The notes under the pieces are model-generated. The model was not told the origin of the DNA and searched no databases. It saw nothing but the letters and a program-made list of their open reading frames with translations. A program made the position numbers and the translations under genes. DNA of 64,000 bases. It comes from Candidatus Woesearchaeota archaeon. Lineage in GTDB: Archaea; Nanobdellota; Nanobdellia; Woesearchaeales; UBA525. Location: NCBI GenBank assembly GCA_028818155.1, contig JAPPOH010000014.1:139042-203041 (forward strand). The letters are read 5' to 3'. Below, one piece after another: positions 8,450 through 17,316 of the stretch. Each line of letters opens with the position of its first letter. Position 1 is the stretch's first letter.

Positions 8450-8492
8450 CTATTAAATATGAAAGAGCATGAGCTAGAGGAGAGGTGAGGAG

Positions 8493-9299
8493 TTGCCATT
8501 AGTAAAAGATAAGCACGAGATACATCGTATTCGTACATACGTGAATGGTCTTGATGAACATCTCCAGGGGGGCATTCCTGCAAACCACATCACGCTCATG
8601 TGTGGTGCAGCAGGTACGATGAAGTCCTCTGTCACATTCAACGTGCTCTTCCATGAGGCGGTTAATGGCAACAACGGGTTGTATTTGAGCCTCGAACAGT
8701 CTGCAGATTCGCTTATTACACACATGATTAACATGGATTATGACTTTTCGCGAATCGATCTCATTGTGGTGCGTGAGCTTTCTGAGTTGAGCGCGAAGAT
8801 CCAAGCACAAGACAAGACGAAAGGGTCACTCTTTGTGGTCGATGTCGGTTGCATTCGGAAAGAGATTCGTGACATGCAAACGGACAATAACAAATCGTGG
8901 CTGAATGTCATGAAGAACGTGATCAAGAAGATTAAGACGGAAGCGAACATGAAGTTGTTCGTTCTTGACTCGCTCTCAGCACTGTACGTTCTCACGCGGT
9001 TAGAGAACCCGCGCATTGAGTTGTTTATGATTTTCGAGTTCCTTCGCGATATGAAGCTCACAAGTTTCTTGATCAGCGAGATGCCGCTTGATGGCAGTAA
9101 GTTTTCCGAATATGAGATTGAAGACTTCTTGTCAGATGGTATCATCGTTATTAGGTTAACACCATTCAGAAGACAAGTGGTTCGTGAAATTTCTATCGTG
9201 AAGATGCGTACGACTGCGTGTAATAACGATATTTTCAGCTTGGAATTCAAGAATGGACAGTTTTACGCGTTATATGGCGGTCAGAATCCGTTGTTGTAA
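8493..9299 (+). CDS. KaiC-like RecA-superfamily ATPase
   Basis: 268 residues, one KaiC-type domain. Residues 15-30 (RTYVNGLDEHLQGGIP) are the classic KaiC/GvpD opening. A P-loop GAAGTMKSS follows near residue 38, then GLYLSLEQS, and a Walker B strand KLFVLDSLSAL near residue 153. The P-loop has Met where the consensus has the second Gly (GxxGTGKS). Single-domain archaeal KaiC-like proteins are linked to signalling and motility, but no specific role is visible here. The start is TTG 8493, preceded by GAGGTGAGG; a weak ATTAAATA element 35 bases upstream suggests a separate promoter. Confidence 0.82.
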   Translation: MPLVKDKHEIHRIRTYVNGLDEHLQGGIPANHITLMCGAAGTMKSSVTFNVLFHEAVNGNNGLYLSLEQSADSLITHMINMDYDFSRIDLIVVRELSELSAKIQAQDKTKGSLFVVDVGCIRKEIRDMQTDNNKSWLNVMKNVIKKIKTEANMKLFVLDSLSALYVLTRLENPRIELFMIFEFLRDMKLTSFLISEMPLDGSKFSEYEIEDFLSDGIIVIRLTPFRRQVVREISIVKMRTTACNNDIFSLEFKNGQFYALYGGQNPLL

Positions 9300-9334
9300 G
9301 TTTTTGAGAAAAATGAAAAAAAGAAAGAAGTGAC

Positions 9335-9619
9335 TTATCGTCGCCTTCTTCGAGTAGCCTTCCGCTTCGTCTTGCGCTTTGCTTTCTTACGCGTCGTCTT
9401 TCGCTTCGCTTTCTTACGAGCTTTCTTCCGTGTCGCTTTGCGCTTTGTCTTGCGCTTTGCTTTCTTACGCGTCGCTTTCCGCTTCGTTGTCTTACGCTTC
9501 GCCTTCTTCCTCGTTACCTTTCTCCTCGTTACTTTTCTACGAGTAGTTTTCCTCCGAGTGACTTTGCGTCTCGTTTTTCTACGAGCTTTTTTCCGCGTTG
9601 CCTTTCTTCTTGCTGCCAT
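9335..9619 (-). CDS. Lys/Arg/Thr repeat protein, histone H1-tail-like
   Basis: 94 residues made almost wholly of Lys, Arg, Thr and Ala in a degenerate repeat of about five residues (KRKAT, KRKTT, RRKVT, KKARR). There is no acidic residue, no hydrophobic core and no cysteine. It resembles the basic tails of histone H1 and of bacterial H1-like proteins (HctA/HctB type, AlgP), which bind and compact nucleic acid through charge. That role is inferred from composition. ATG 9619 has a GGAGGAAG ribosome site upstream and a TTTAAATAGG element at about 9663-9672. The antisense frame covering the same bases is a mirror of the repeat, not a gene. Confidence 0.75.
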   Translation of the reverse strand: MAARRKATRKKARRKTRRKVTRRKTTRRKVTRRKVTRKKAKRKTTKRKATRKKAKRKTKRKATRKKARKKAKRKTTRKKAKRKTKRKATRRRRR

Positions 9620-9662
9620 GAAACTTCCTCCGATAAGGATTATGATTGATTTTTACGAAAAA

Positions 9663-9672
9663 CCCTATTTAA
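9663..9672 (-). promoter_or_regulatory. TATA box of the basic repeat protein
   Basis: CTATTTAAAT on the plus strand (ATTTAAATAG on the minus). It is about 48 bases from ATG 9619, leaving a leader that holds the GGAGG ribosome site. Confidence 0.45.
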
Positions 9673-9684
9673 ATGTTATGAAAA

Positions 9685-10539
9685 TCAACGGAACATATGA
9701 TAGAACGTTTCGAAGATTGGTGTCGTGGTACTTACGCTGATGAAACTTGCATTATTTTTTTCGCATACATCTTTCAAATGCGCAACGTGCTCTGTTAACT
9801 TGTTCTGATACGTGTTCTTGAATCTGTTTGAAATAAACGTGCGCATCCTATCTTGGGTTTCAGAATCTTCTAAGATGACATCACCTGAAAGCGCTAGTTC
9901 TCGCTCCTCACCGTCTAATACCTGGACGACGAACGTCTGGCTTTTTCTGTAGCGACTCATGATTTCATCCACTTCATCAATATCATACAGGAAGTCGCTA
10001 ATCAACACAATGATACTCTTCGATGTTAATCGCTTCGAGTATTCTTGCATACTTTGGATGAAGTTACTCTTTCCTTCCACTTTCATTTTCGACATCATCT
10101 CAAACATTTGCGCGAGGTTCTTCGCGCCTTTTCTTGGTTTGAATGTTGTCACATGTTCTGTGAACGTGTTCATGTTGAACTTTTCATTGTTCTTTTGCGC
10201 AATATACGCGAAGCCAAGGCCGACCATTGCAGCGTACTCAAACTTTGTGTGATCTGCCGAGCCGAAATTCATGCTGGCACTGCTATCCACAAGGATATGC
10301 ACAGTGAAGTTTCGTTCTGCCTCAAACCGTCGAATGTAGAACTTATCCGTGCGCGCGTAGATCTTCCAATCGATGTGACGGAAGTCATCACCCGGCACGT
10401 ATGCCTTGTAGTCTCTGAAGACAAGACCCTCCCCACCTTGCGGTGTTTGATGATCTCCCTGTCTGTCCGTGTAGACTTTCTTCTTCAGGATGTACTTTAA
10501 GCGTTCAAGAGACTTAATGAAGCCAGCGTCAATGGCCAT
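9685..10539 (-). CDS. DUF58-domain protein of the MoxR operon
   Basis: 284 residues. The N-terminal GEGLVFRDYKAYVPGDDFRHIDWKIYARTDKFYIRRFEAE is the DUF58 signature, split here as GEG.VF..YK.Y.PGDD.R.IDWK..AR. A VWA-like fold follows with DSSAS near residue 91 and LISDF near residue 180. The central Thr of a full MIDAS is replaced (KSNF region). DUF58 proteins are nearly always encoded next to MoxR ATPases and are thought to be their partners in assembling or activating large complexes. It starts one base after the MoxR stop codon and is the last gene of the operon that begins at 17256. Confidence 0.9.
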   Translation of the reverse strand: MAIDAGFIKSLERLKYILKKKVYTDRQGDHQTPQGGEGLVFRDYKAYVPGDDFRHIDWKIYARTDKFYIRRFEAERNFTVHILVDSSASMNFGSADHTKFEYAAMVGLGFAYIAQKNNEKFNMNTFTEHVTTFKPRKGAKNLAQMFEMMSKMKVEGKSNFIQSMQEYSKRLTSKSIIVLISDFLYDIDEVDEIMSRYRKSQTFVVQVLDGEERELALSGDVILEDSETQDRMRTFISNRFKNTYQNKLTEHVAHLKDVCEKNNASFISVSTTTPIFETFYHMFR

Positions 10540-10540
10540 G

Positions 10541-11494
10541 CTACTTCAGAACCTCTTTGATCACGTCATCAGCAGACTTGCCGGCTCGCTCAGCTTTGAA
10601 GGAGAGCACAATCCTATGTCGTAAGACAGGGAATGCGACACTCTCAATGTCTTTCTCGCTCACAAACTTCCTGCCATCCATTAACGCTCGGGCCTTTGCT
10701 GCAAGCACAATACCGAGAGACGCACGTGGCGATGCGCCATACTCGATCAAATCAGGCGTATTCCTTGTTTTCGTAACAAGTTCTACTGCTCGCTTTTTGA
10801 TATCGTTTGCAATCGGCACTTGCCTCGTTAGCTTTTGTAACAATGCGATCGACTCTCCGCTCATCAACTGTTTCAATTTTTCTTTCGTTGCTGGTTTCGT
10901 AAACTGGTCTACGATCGCTAGCTCTTCCTCAAGATTTGGATAGTCTAAGAGAATCTTCAGCAAGAACCTGTCTGTCTGTGCCTCAGGTAAAGGATACGTT
11001 CCCTCTTGATCTATGGGGTTCTGTGTTGCAAGAACGAAGAATGGCTTATCCAATTCGAATGTTTGATTGCCGACTGTTACTTGCTTCTCCTGCATCGCTT
11101 CCAAGAGTGCAGCTTGCGTCTTTGGTGTCGCTCTGTTAATCTCGTCCATGAGTACCACGTTCGCGAAGATTGGTCCTCGCTGGAACTTGAAGACTTTCTT
11201 GCCATCTTTCTCTTCGATAACATACGTACCAATGACATCCGAAGGCATCAGGTCTGGCGTTCCTTGGATACGCGAGAACTTCAGGTTCATCGTATCAGCG
11301 ATCGCTTTGATCATCGTGGTCTTTCCTAATCCTGGGTTTGATTCCAGGAGTGCGTTACTATCTGTCAAGATAGCGATGAGCACTTGCTCGATCACGTCGA
11401 CCTGACCAATGATCTTTTTTGCGATTTCTGCTCTGACGTTGGTGAATGTTGCTTTGAGTTTGTCGATGTTTTTGACCGCATCTGTGTTTGCCAT
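10541..11494 (-). CDS. MoxR-family AAA+ ATPase
   Basis: 317 residues. Motifs of the MoxR subfamily are complete: N-terminal KKIIGQVDVIEQVLIAIL, Walker A ESNPGLGKTT, the GTPDLMPSDVIGT stretch, Walker B VVLMDEINRATPKTQAALLEAM, sensor-1 LATQNPIDQEGTYPLPEAQTDR and the sensor-2 region GASPRAS. MoxR proteins act as chaperone-like ATPases together with VWA-domain proteins. ATG 11494 is preferred over the longer frame to 11557, because a GGAGGAAG site lies just upstream and the upstream gene stops at 11505. It sits between a membrane protein and DUF58, as in bacterial Bat-type operons. Confidence 0.93.
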   Translation of the reverse strand: MANTDAVKNIDKLKATFTNVRAEIAKKIIGQVDVIEQVLIAILTDSNALLESNPGLGKTTMIKAIADTMNLKFSRIQGTPDLMPSDVIGTYVIEEKDGKKVFKFQRGPIFANVVLMDEINRATPKTQAALLEAMQEKQVTVGNQTFELDKPFFVLATQNPIDQEGTYPLPEAQTDRFLLKILLDYPNLEEELAIVDQFTKPATKEKLKQLMSGESIALLQKLTRQVPIANDIKKRAVELVTKTRNTPDLIEYGASPRASLGIVLAAKARALMDGRKFVSEKDIESVAFPVLRHRIVLSFKAERAGKSADDVIKEVLK

Positions 11495-11504
11495 ACTCTT
11501 CCTC

Positions 11505-12296
11505 CTATCCCTGGATGCTTTTCGCGTAGTTGTACGAGCGTTCCAGGTCCCGCTCATCTAACCCATCCGTACCTCCTGTAGAGCCAGGTGCGTTGAATTG
11601 ATTGTCACCTTGGCCAAGGTCCGCAAGTGGGTCATTGTTTAGTGTTGGATCATCTACTTGTGAAAAATCAGGACTATTGAGACTGGGGTTCACTGTCGCA
11701 ACGAGCTGATCCGCGCCAAGTGTTGCAAGCCGTGCGTCCCCGAAGATATCGTCATCCGCATCTCCGATAGCAACGCCATCGATGGTGCCAGCATCCCCCT
11801 TGCCAAAGAGACCGCCGAGGGCCGAAATTGGCTTCTGCAGCGGGTTATCAAATCGTGCGATGTTCACATTGAAGAATGCGATGCTGATCAAGATAATGGA
11901 GAGTGCAAAGATGATGCCGAGGCGTACCATTAATTGTTTGAAATCCAAGAACGAGCCGCTCGAGATGTGCCGCATCCTCGTGAGGACGTCGTGGAAGAGT
12001 GCGTGTGCCATGAGCGAGTCGTCATCCATGTTATCTCTTGCAGTCCGAAAGATCTCTTGCAGTTCTGGGTTGTCCTTCTCAACTTGCCGCCACGAAATCT
12101 TCTGTGTCTCGAAGTAAAAAACGATGCCGAAGTACACAACGGACAGGACAATCACGTACCAGAGCGGCATATTGAAGACGAGTGCAATGAGATCCGCGAT
12201 GAGGAAGACGATGACTGTTGAGAGAAACACATCTAAGAGGATGAGCTTCACCAGTTCATACTGGACTTCGTTGAACATATTTCGGACTGTTGACAT
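11505..12296 (-). CDS. Membrane protein of the MoxR operon, unknown family
   Basis: 263 residues. Two adjacent hydrophobic helices (residues 18-38 and 45-62) are followed by a charged amphipathic stretch (residues 66-115). A third helix (residues 124-145) precedes a long acidic, Gly/Asp/Asn-rich tail of about 115 residues with no hydrophobic core (DGVAIGDADDDIFGDARLATLG, and GQGDNQFNAPGSTGG near the end). The tail looks disordered or metal-binding. Position and overlap (1 base with the coiled-coil gene, 10 bases before MoxR) make it part of the VWA/MoxR complex. It may anchor MoxR to the membrane; this is inference, as I do not recognise the family. Confidence 0.65.
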   Translation of the reverse strand: MSTVRNMFNEVQYELVKLILLDVFLSTVIVFLIADLIALVFNMPLWYVIVLSVVYFGIVFYFETQKISWRQVEKDNPELQEIFRTARDNMDDDSLMAHALFHDVLTRMRHISSGSFLDFKQLMVRLGIIFALSIILISIAFFNVNIARFDNPLQKPISALGGLFGKGDAGTIDGVAIGDADDDIFGDARLATLGADQLVATVNPSLNSPDFSQVDDPTLNNDPLADLGQGDNQFNAPGSTGGTDGLDERDLERSYNYAKSIQG

Positions 12297-12778
12297 TATC
12301 CTGACTCACACGCCGCGAGTTGTTGTGCAAGATCGCTCTTATCTCGTTGAAGGTCTGTCACTCTGCTATTCAATGATGAAATAACGTTATCTCTGTCCCG
12401 CACATCTGCTTGTGCGTTCTCGTATTTCTCTTGAAAGTCCTCCTTTTGGAGTCTCTCAAAGGCGAGCTGATTCTGTGTATCCGAGAGTTGGTTTGAAGAA
12501 TCCTGCAATTCCCCCACTTTCTGCTCATAGAGTTGATCGTATTTCCGTATGTCTTCTGCAGATTCATTTGCCTGCGATTCTGCCTCGAGGTAGAGGTCTT
12601 GGTAGTTTGCGAGTGCAGCATTGCATTCATCTAAGCTGCCGCTCGTCTCCTCGTACGCAGTTGTCCTGCTTTGGAGGCCGCGCTGAAAGAAGACTGTTGT
12701 CCCAACGAGAGCGACGACGACGCCGATGATAATCACTAACAGTGTGAGATTGATGTTTTTTCCTAGGTACGATGCCAT
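12296..12778 (-). CDS. Membrane-anchored coiled-coil protein
   Basis: 160 residues. One N-terminal membrane helix (residues 12-31, LTLLVIIIGVVVALVGTTVFF) is followed by roughly 125 residues rich in Glu, Gln, Asp, Lys and Leu with heptad-like spacing, predicted as a continuous coiled coil. It ends in AACESG. Such proteins often act as spacers or oligomerisation rods. It is translated from the middle of the MoxR/VWA operon, 3 bases after the 848-residue VWA protein. No enzymatic motif is present. Confidence 0.65.
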   Translation of the reverse strand: MASYLGKNINLTLLVIIIGVVVALVGTTVFFQRGLQSRTTAYEETSGSLDECNAALANYQDLYLEAESQANESAEDIRKYDQLYEQKVGELQDSSNQLSDTQNQLAFERLQKEDFQEKYENAQADVRDRDNVISSLNSRVTDLQRDKSDLAQQLAACESG

Positions 12779-12781
12779 TTC

Positions 12782-15328
12782 TTATCCTCTCTTTGTGAGT
12801 CGTCTAATAAAGATTTCGAGGAGGAACAAAAGCGCTGCAAGCGCGATAAATGGTCCTCTGACTTCTGTTTTCTCGACGATAACTCGTTTGCTAACTGTCT
12901 TGATGCGCTCAACAATTGCGTCAACTTGGTCAAATGTGAACTTACTCCCTCCTGTGATGCCGACCGCTGTCTCGAGATCTTGGTGTTCACCAACACGCCA
13001 GTGCTCCGATGCGTCATTCACCGCATACGGTATGTTGCAGACGGTGAAGAACCCTGTGGAGGTCGGTGTAAAGTGGAAGATATACGAGTTTCCTGCACTT
13101 CGATCGAACGTGAGCTTCGTGTCTTGACAGTCCCCACTCACAGGATCATCACTCGTGAACGTGACCTCTGTTTGCTTGTCAATGATCGCCTGTCCCACCT
13201 GCACGTTCACGTCCAAATTTCTCCGAGGGTCGCCCGATGCCCAGAGCACTGCGTTTCGAACGAGATCGCTGTTCGAGCCTTGCATGAGTGGGCCGAGGCC
13301 ATTCTGTGTGAACACGGTGAATGCGGCAACGCGGCCGTTGAAATAATTCCACGTGGTCACTGCAGGGAGGCCTGTGTCTGTTGTCACAAGTAATTTACTC
13401 CCATCTTTTGGTACGACTTCGTTATACCCGTTCAAAATTGCATTGATGTCTGTGTCTCTCGTTATGAAGTGCGTGAGTGAAAGTGGCACGAGCGCGAAAT
13501 TCTCGCCGAACCCTTTCTCGTGTGGATCGCCGTATTTGACAAGGAGACTCATCATATTTGTCGCTCGATCGTATGTGGAATCTCCTGATTTTGCGACCTC
13601 TTTGAGGAACGTCTCGTCCACTTTCTGTGCGAAGATATCGTCGTCTCGTGAGCCAACGCCGAGCGTGTGTGTCTTGATCCCGTACCTGAGGTATGCATTC
13701 TTGACGATTTCGATCGTATTCACTTTGATCGGAACGTTCTCTCCTCCGGTGAGGCCTGCGCTGAATCTGCCGTTCGTGAGGAAAATGATTGTTTTGTCCC
13801 CTGACTTACTCCTGAGCATGTCCACTGCTGCTCGCAACGCGATGTCGGGTGCTGTTGTGCCGCCACCTATGACTCTTGAGACTTTGTCCACGATCTCTTT
13901 CCTATTCTTGTAGAGCGGTTGTATATCCGCGATTTTCACGACGGATGCTTCGATCGCTTCTTGGCCACTCCCGAACGATTTGCCAGTGGTGCCAACGCCG
14001 AACGCGATCACCCCAACGTTGTTCTTCAGGTTGAGGTTGTTCATCGCGTTCACAGCTTGTGCCTTGATAATGTCAATGGTTGGCTCTTTCTCCGTGATTG
14101 TTGTTCGTTTCCCCGTCGCGGGGTCCACGACCACTTTCTCTGCGCTTGTAGAGCCGGAGACTTGGATGACGAAGACAATAGTGTTCTCTCCAGTCTTGCG
14201 CTTTGGCTTTCCGACTTTGACCGGCAGCAGGGATTCTATCTGTTTGCCCTTGTATTGGCCGCGATCATAGCTGTTGAAGCCACCGAAGACAACGAGACCG
14301 TTCCCGTACCTGTCGCCATCCTCATCTCTGAGAAAGTCGGTAAGTGCGTTCACGTTGTTCACGTTCTGATCGTTGACGACAACTGCGAGGTATGGTGAGA
14401 GGTCTGCTGGAAGCCGTGCAGCTCTCGTCGTATCGAAGAGATTCGCGAGCGCTTGCTCAAGCGGGCCGTTCTTCCCGGAGAGGACGAATATTTTTGGTTT
14501 TTCAAGCACCTGAATGACTGCGTAGTGCACGTTGTTCTCAAGATTCTCATCGTTCGATTGCACCCGTGCTTCTATCCTGTGGTACCCTGTCGAGAGTGTT
14601 GGCTCGATGCTCACTGCGCCTGTTGTCAATTCGTTGTAGAACTCAGCGCCATCGACGAGAATGGTGAGTGGGACCGTCTTTTCTTGGCTCGAGCTGACTT
14701 CGACAGTGATGCGTGCGGGGAAGCCGAGCGGCACGGACGTTGGTGCGTTCACAACGACAGCGACATCATTCTTTACGGGGTCAAGGTCCACCATGTTCAA
14801 GCTGACGTTGTTGTCCTTTGCAGCGTGTGCAACGTCAAGTATGTCCACGCCGGTGTTCGCGTTCCCATCTGAAATAAGCAGGACGTGCTCGCTATGACCG
14901 AGCGCGGCATCACCGACGGGGCTGAGCTCCTCTGTCCCGAACACTTTCACGGTTGTTGGGAGTTCTTTGTTCAGCTCCTCCGTCAAGAAGTCGATGAAGC
15001 TCGTGTCATAGAGTTCCATGCTGGCGCTTTTGTCAACGAGGACGAGTGCCCGAGGGTCACCATCGGAATCTTCTGTGATGGTGGTGAATGGCGTCGCGAG
15101 TGCGATGCACAGGCATGCAACGCTCAAGAAACGGAGTACAAACACGTAGAAGCGCATACGTTTAAGCTTTTTCAGTCCAAGGTCATCGAGGCTGTACGTG
15201 ACGAAATTCATTCGTATGAGGAAGAACAGAACGATGCACAAGATCGGGATGAGCCAGAGGTATCCTGGGTGCTGGAAGTTCGTCGAGAAGTCACGAAGGT
15301 ACTCCAGGATTGGTTCGTAGAACTGCAT
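12782..15328 (-). CDS. Large BatA-like membrane protein with two VWA-like domains
   Basis: 848 residues. Two N-terminal helices (residues 22-41 and 60-80) precede a VWA-like segment with ALVLVDKSASM (MIDAS DKSAS) and LLISDGNANTG. A beta-rich middle follows (residues 185-290), then a second VWA domain beginning IVFVIQVSGST with IIFLTNGRFSAG; in the second one the first MIDAS Asp is Gln. A last helix lies near residues 828-843. This matches archaeal and bacterial Bat/VWA proteins that work with MoxR ATPases, although two VWA units in one chain are less common. The start codon overlaps the preceding gene's stop by one base. The bulk is likely exposed on the cell surface side or in the cytosol between helices; topology is not certain. 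Confidence 0.8.
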   Translation of the reverse strand: MQFYEPILEYLRDFSTNFQHPGYLWLIPILCIVLFFLIRMNFVTYSLDDLGLKKLKRMRFYVFVLRFLSVACLCIALATPFTTITEDSDGDPRALVLVDKSASMELYDTSFIDFLTEELNKELPTTVKVFGTEELSPVGDAALGHSEHVLLISDGNANTGVDILDVAHAAKDNNVSLNMVDLDPVKNDVAVVVNAPTSVPLGFPARITVEVSSSQEKTVPLTILVDGAEFYNELTTGAVSIEPTLSTGYHRIEARVQSNDENLENNVHYAVIQVLEKPKIFVLSGKNGPLEQALANLFDTTRAARLPADLSPYLAVVVNDQNVNNVNALTDFLRDEDGDRYGNGLVVFGGFNSYDRGQYKGKQIESLLPVKVGKPKRKTGENTIVFVIQVSGSTSAEKVVVDPATGKRTTITEKEPTIDIIKAQAVNAMNNLNLKNNVGVIAFGVGTTGKSFGSGQEAIEASVVKIADIQPLYKNRKEIVDKVSRVIGGGTTAPDIALRAAVDMLRSKSGDKTIIFLTNGRFSAGLTGGENVPIKVNTIEIVKNAYLRYGIKTHTLGVGSRDDDIFAQKVDETFLKEVAKSGDSTYDRATNMMSLLVKYGDPHEKGFGENFALVPLSLTHFITRDTDINAILNGYNEVVPKDGSKLLVTTDTGLPAVTTWNYFNGRVAAFTVFTQNGLGPLMQGSNSDLVRNAVLWASGDPRRNLDVNVQVGQAIIDKQTEVTFTSDDPVSGDCQDTKLTFDRSAGNSYIFHFTPTSTGFFTVCNIPYAVNDASEHWRVGEHQDLETAVGITGGSKFTFDQVDAIVERIKTVSKRVIVEKTEVRGPFIALAALLFLLEIFIRRLTKRG

Positions 15329-17256
15329 TAGAGGTCACCTCGATACTTGATGTAGCAGAGCTCGAAGAGAAGGATGAGCAGTGCTCCTGTCAGCATCCAG
15401 ACGCTGAGGTCTTTTGGCACTTGCGCATCTTCCGTCGTATCTGCTGCCTCGGCAGCGTCGCCAAGGGTGATGGTTGCTGGTTCGCTAATTGCGCTCTCAT
15501 GACGCGTGTTTGTTGCGGAGAGTGCTGCTTGTGATTCATGGAGGCTGTAGAGGTTTGCCGCAAGCGTGTGCTGTCCAACAGAGTAGAAGCCGCTGAGTCG
15601 CGCGAGTTGCGGCGGGTTCCGCTTCCCCCATGGTGTCTTGATTTTCTCTGTGGAGGTGAGCACTTGTCCTGTTGGGATGTTGAGTGAGAGCGGATCAGTG
15701 AGGCTATAGTCGACTAATCTTCCCCAGAGAATTGCGTAACTCTGCGGATCAATGTCGAATGCTTTTCTGTCTTTGATACCGTAATAGATAACTGCGCCAC
15801 TCCCGACACGTTTTGCCGCGAGTACCGGTTCTGGTCCGTCGTTTCCTGGAACAGTGACGTATGTCAGGGCATCTGCTGCCGCCTCGACTCGGAGGAGCTG
15901 ACCTCCATCAACCTGGCCGATGTCAGAGAGGCCGCGCATGAGTTGCAAGGATGTGTTCACTTGAAGATCTAGCCTTCCACCATGCGCATCTCCTTCTTTG
16001 TAGGTGACGGGGAGGATGTCAGCGTCGACGAGCGGGTCAATGCTGAAGAGGTTGTCTTGTGCGAACACAATGAGGATTGCTCCTTCTTCGATGTCTTCTT
16101 TGATCCCTTTGATCACGCCTGGCAGGATGAACTGCGCGTTCACGTCTTTGATGATGTAGATATTGTGCTCCAAATCGGGGATTTTTGGCGGCCTGGCTAT
16201 CTGGACGTCGACTTGTGTGAATTGGTCGCCTGCCGCTCGTAGTGCTGGGTTAACACGATTCTTTTCTGCCTTATCGTCGTTCGTGATTTTGAGAATCTTG
16301 ACGTATTCTTGGTCTGGAATGCTCACGTAGTATGTGTTGTCTGTTGGAAAGTCATCTTTTGGGCCGACAGTGATCTCTGAGAGGCCGTTCCCGAGCGGAA
16401 TGTTCACGGAGAGGAAACTCCCTGGCTGGCCTCTCCCCGCAAGTGTGTTCTTCTGGAGTGCAAGCTTGTCATCATTGTATTTGAGTGTGAACTCTTCTGG
16501 TTTCTCGTTGAAATTCTGGATTGTGACGTCGAGGGTGGCATTCTTGCTGTTGAGTTGCGCGTCCACGATGCCGATGTTCTTACCTGTAGCATCCACCGTC
16601 TTGATGTCGATCAGCGCGCCTTTCCCTTTCAGCACTTTCATTTTTGCTTCGATGAGCTCAGGGTTTTCGAACTGGCTCAGGATGAGATCACTCACGATCG
16701 TCACTTTGCTGTTCGGTCCTACGTATTGTTCCGCGAGGGAGAGTGCGGTGACCATGTCGCCAGGGATTTCTGTCTGCTCGAGGTCTTTGATGATGCTCTT
16801 TGCGTCCCCTGTGGAGAGCACGTGATCGCCGCTCTGCTCGAGCACAAATGGATTTTTGTGTGCGGTGATGATGACGTTCTTTCTCGCTAATTGTTCGATT
16901 GCGATGTCTTTTATTTCATCTAATCTATCGCCTGCTGCGGTGCTTGCGCTGATGTCGATGATCAAGACAGATTGTTGGACGAGGCTCTCTTGATCCACCT
17001 CGATGAATGGCTTTGCCAATGTGAGTGCCAAGAGGAGGATGACTAAGAGTTGAATGAGGAAGAGGATGTCTTGGAATAAGGTGCGGAACATGCGGTGCAT
17101 GTTACTCTTTCCCATGTCCTTGAGGATGAACATGACACTCGGCACGGTCACGTTCACCGGCTTTGGCCTGATGAGGTAGAGGAGTACTAATGGGATTAGA
17201 AAGATTGCGCCCCAGAGGAGCTTCGCCGGATCGAGGAAAAAATCACCTAATGCCAT
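15328..17256 (-). CDS. BatA-domain VWA membrane protein
   Basis: 642 residues. The N-terminus (LLWGAIFLIPLVLLYLIRPKPV...VPSVMF) is the BatA domain: two helices (residues 14-28 and 55-75) flanking a basic loop. A VWA domain follows with VLIIDISAS (MIDAS) near residue 96 and KVTIVSDLILS near residue 172. Residues 205-290 are beta-sandwich-like, and a glutamine-amidotransferase-like fold may lie near residues 340-500. A C-terminal helix (residues 622-637) ends in KYRGDL. It is the first gene of the six-gene MoxR/VWA operon. A TATA box at 17287-17296 and a GGTGAG site before ATG 17256 support the start. Confidence 0.82.
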   Translation of the reverse strand: MALGDFFLDPAKLLWGAIFLIPLVLLYLIRPKPVNVTVPSVMFILKDMGKSNMHRMFRTLFQDILFLIQLLVILLLALTLAKPFIEVDQESLVQQSVLIIDISASTAAGDRLDEIKDIAIEQLARKNVIITAHKNPFVLEQSGDHVLSTGDAKSIIKDLEQTEIPGDMVTALSLAEQYVGPNSKVTIVSDLILSQFENPELIEAKMKVLKGKGALIDIKTVDATGKNIGIVDAQLNSKNATLDVTIQNFNEKPEEFTLKYNDDKLALQKNTLAGRGQPGSFLSVNIPLGNGLSEITVGPKDDFPTDNTYYVSIPDQEYVKILKITNDDKAEKNRVNPALRAAGDQFTQVDVQIARPPKIPDLEHNIYIIKDVNAQFILPGVIKGIKEDIEEGAILIVFAQDNLFSIDPLVDADILPVTYKEGDAHGGRLDLQVNTSLQLMRGLSDIGQVDGGQLLRVEAAADALTYVTVPGNDGPEPVLAAKRVGSGAVIYYGIKDRKAFDIDPQSYAILWGRLVDYSLTDPLSLNIPTGQVLTSTEKIKTPWGKRNPPQLARLSGFYSVGQHTLAANLYSLHESQAALSATNTRHESAISEPATITLGDAAEAADTTEDAQVPKDLSVWMLTGALLILLFELCYIKYRGDL

Positions 17257-17286
17257 CTCACCACACGAGGAGACTCTCGTCGAGGA

Positions 17287-17296
17287 TATTTATAAA
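17287..17296 (-). promoter_or_regulatory. Promoter of the MoxR/VWA operon
   Basis: ATATTTATAA on the plus strand, about 35 bases before ATG 17256 on the minus strand. It should drive all six genes down to 9685, since no other strong TATA element was seen between them. Confidence 0.5.
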
Positions 17297-17316
17297 GGTT
17301 GTTATAGATATGAGAA

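Noticed and set aside
9330..9740. Plus-strand frame of Phe/Arg/Leu-rich repeats opposite the Lys/Arg repeat gene
   Set aside because: It is the mirror of the basic repeat on the other strand; composition (FRFVLRFAFLRV repeats) is that of an antisense artefact and it runs into the promoter of the real gene.
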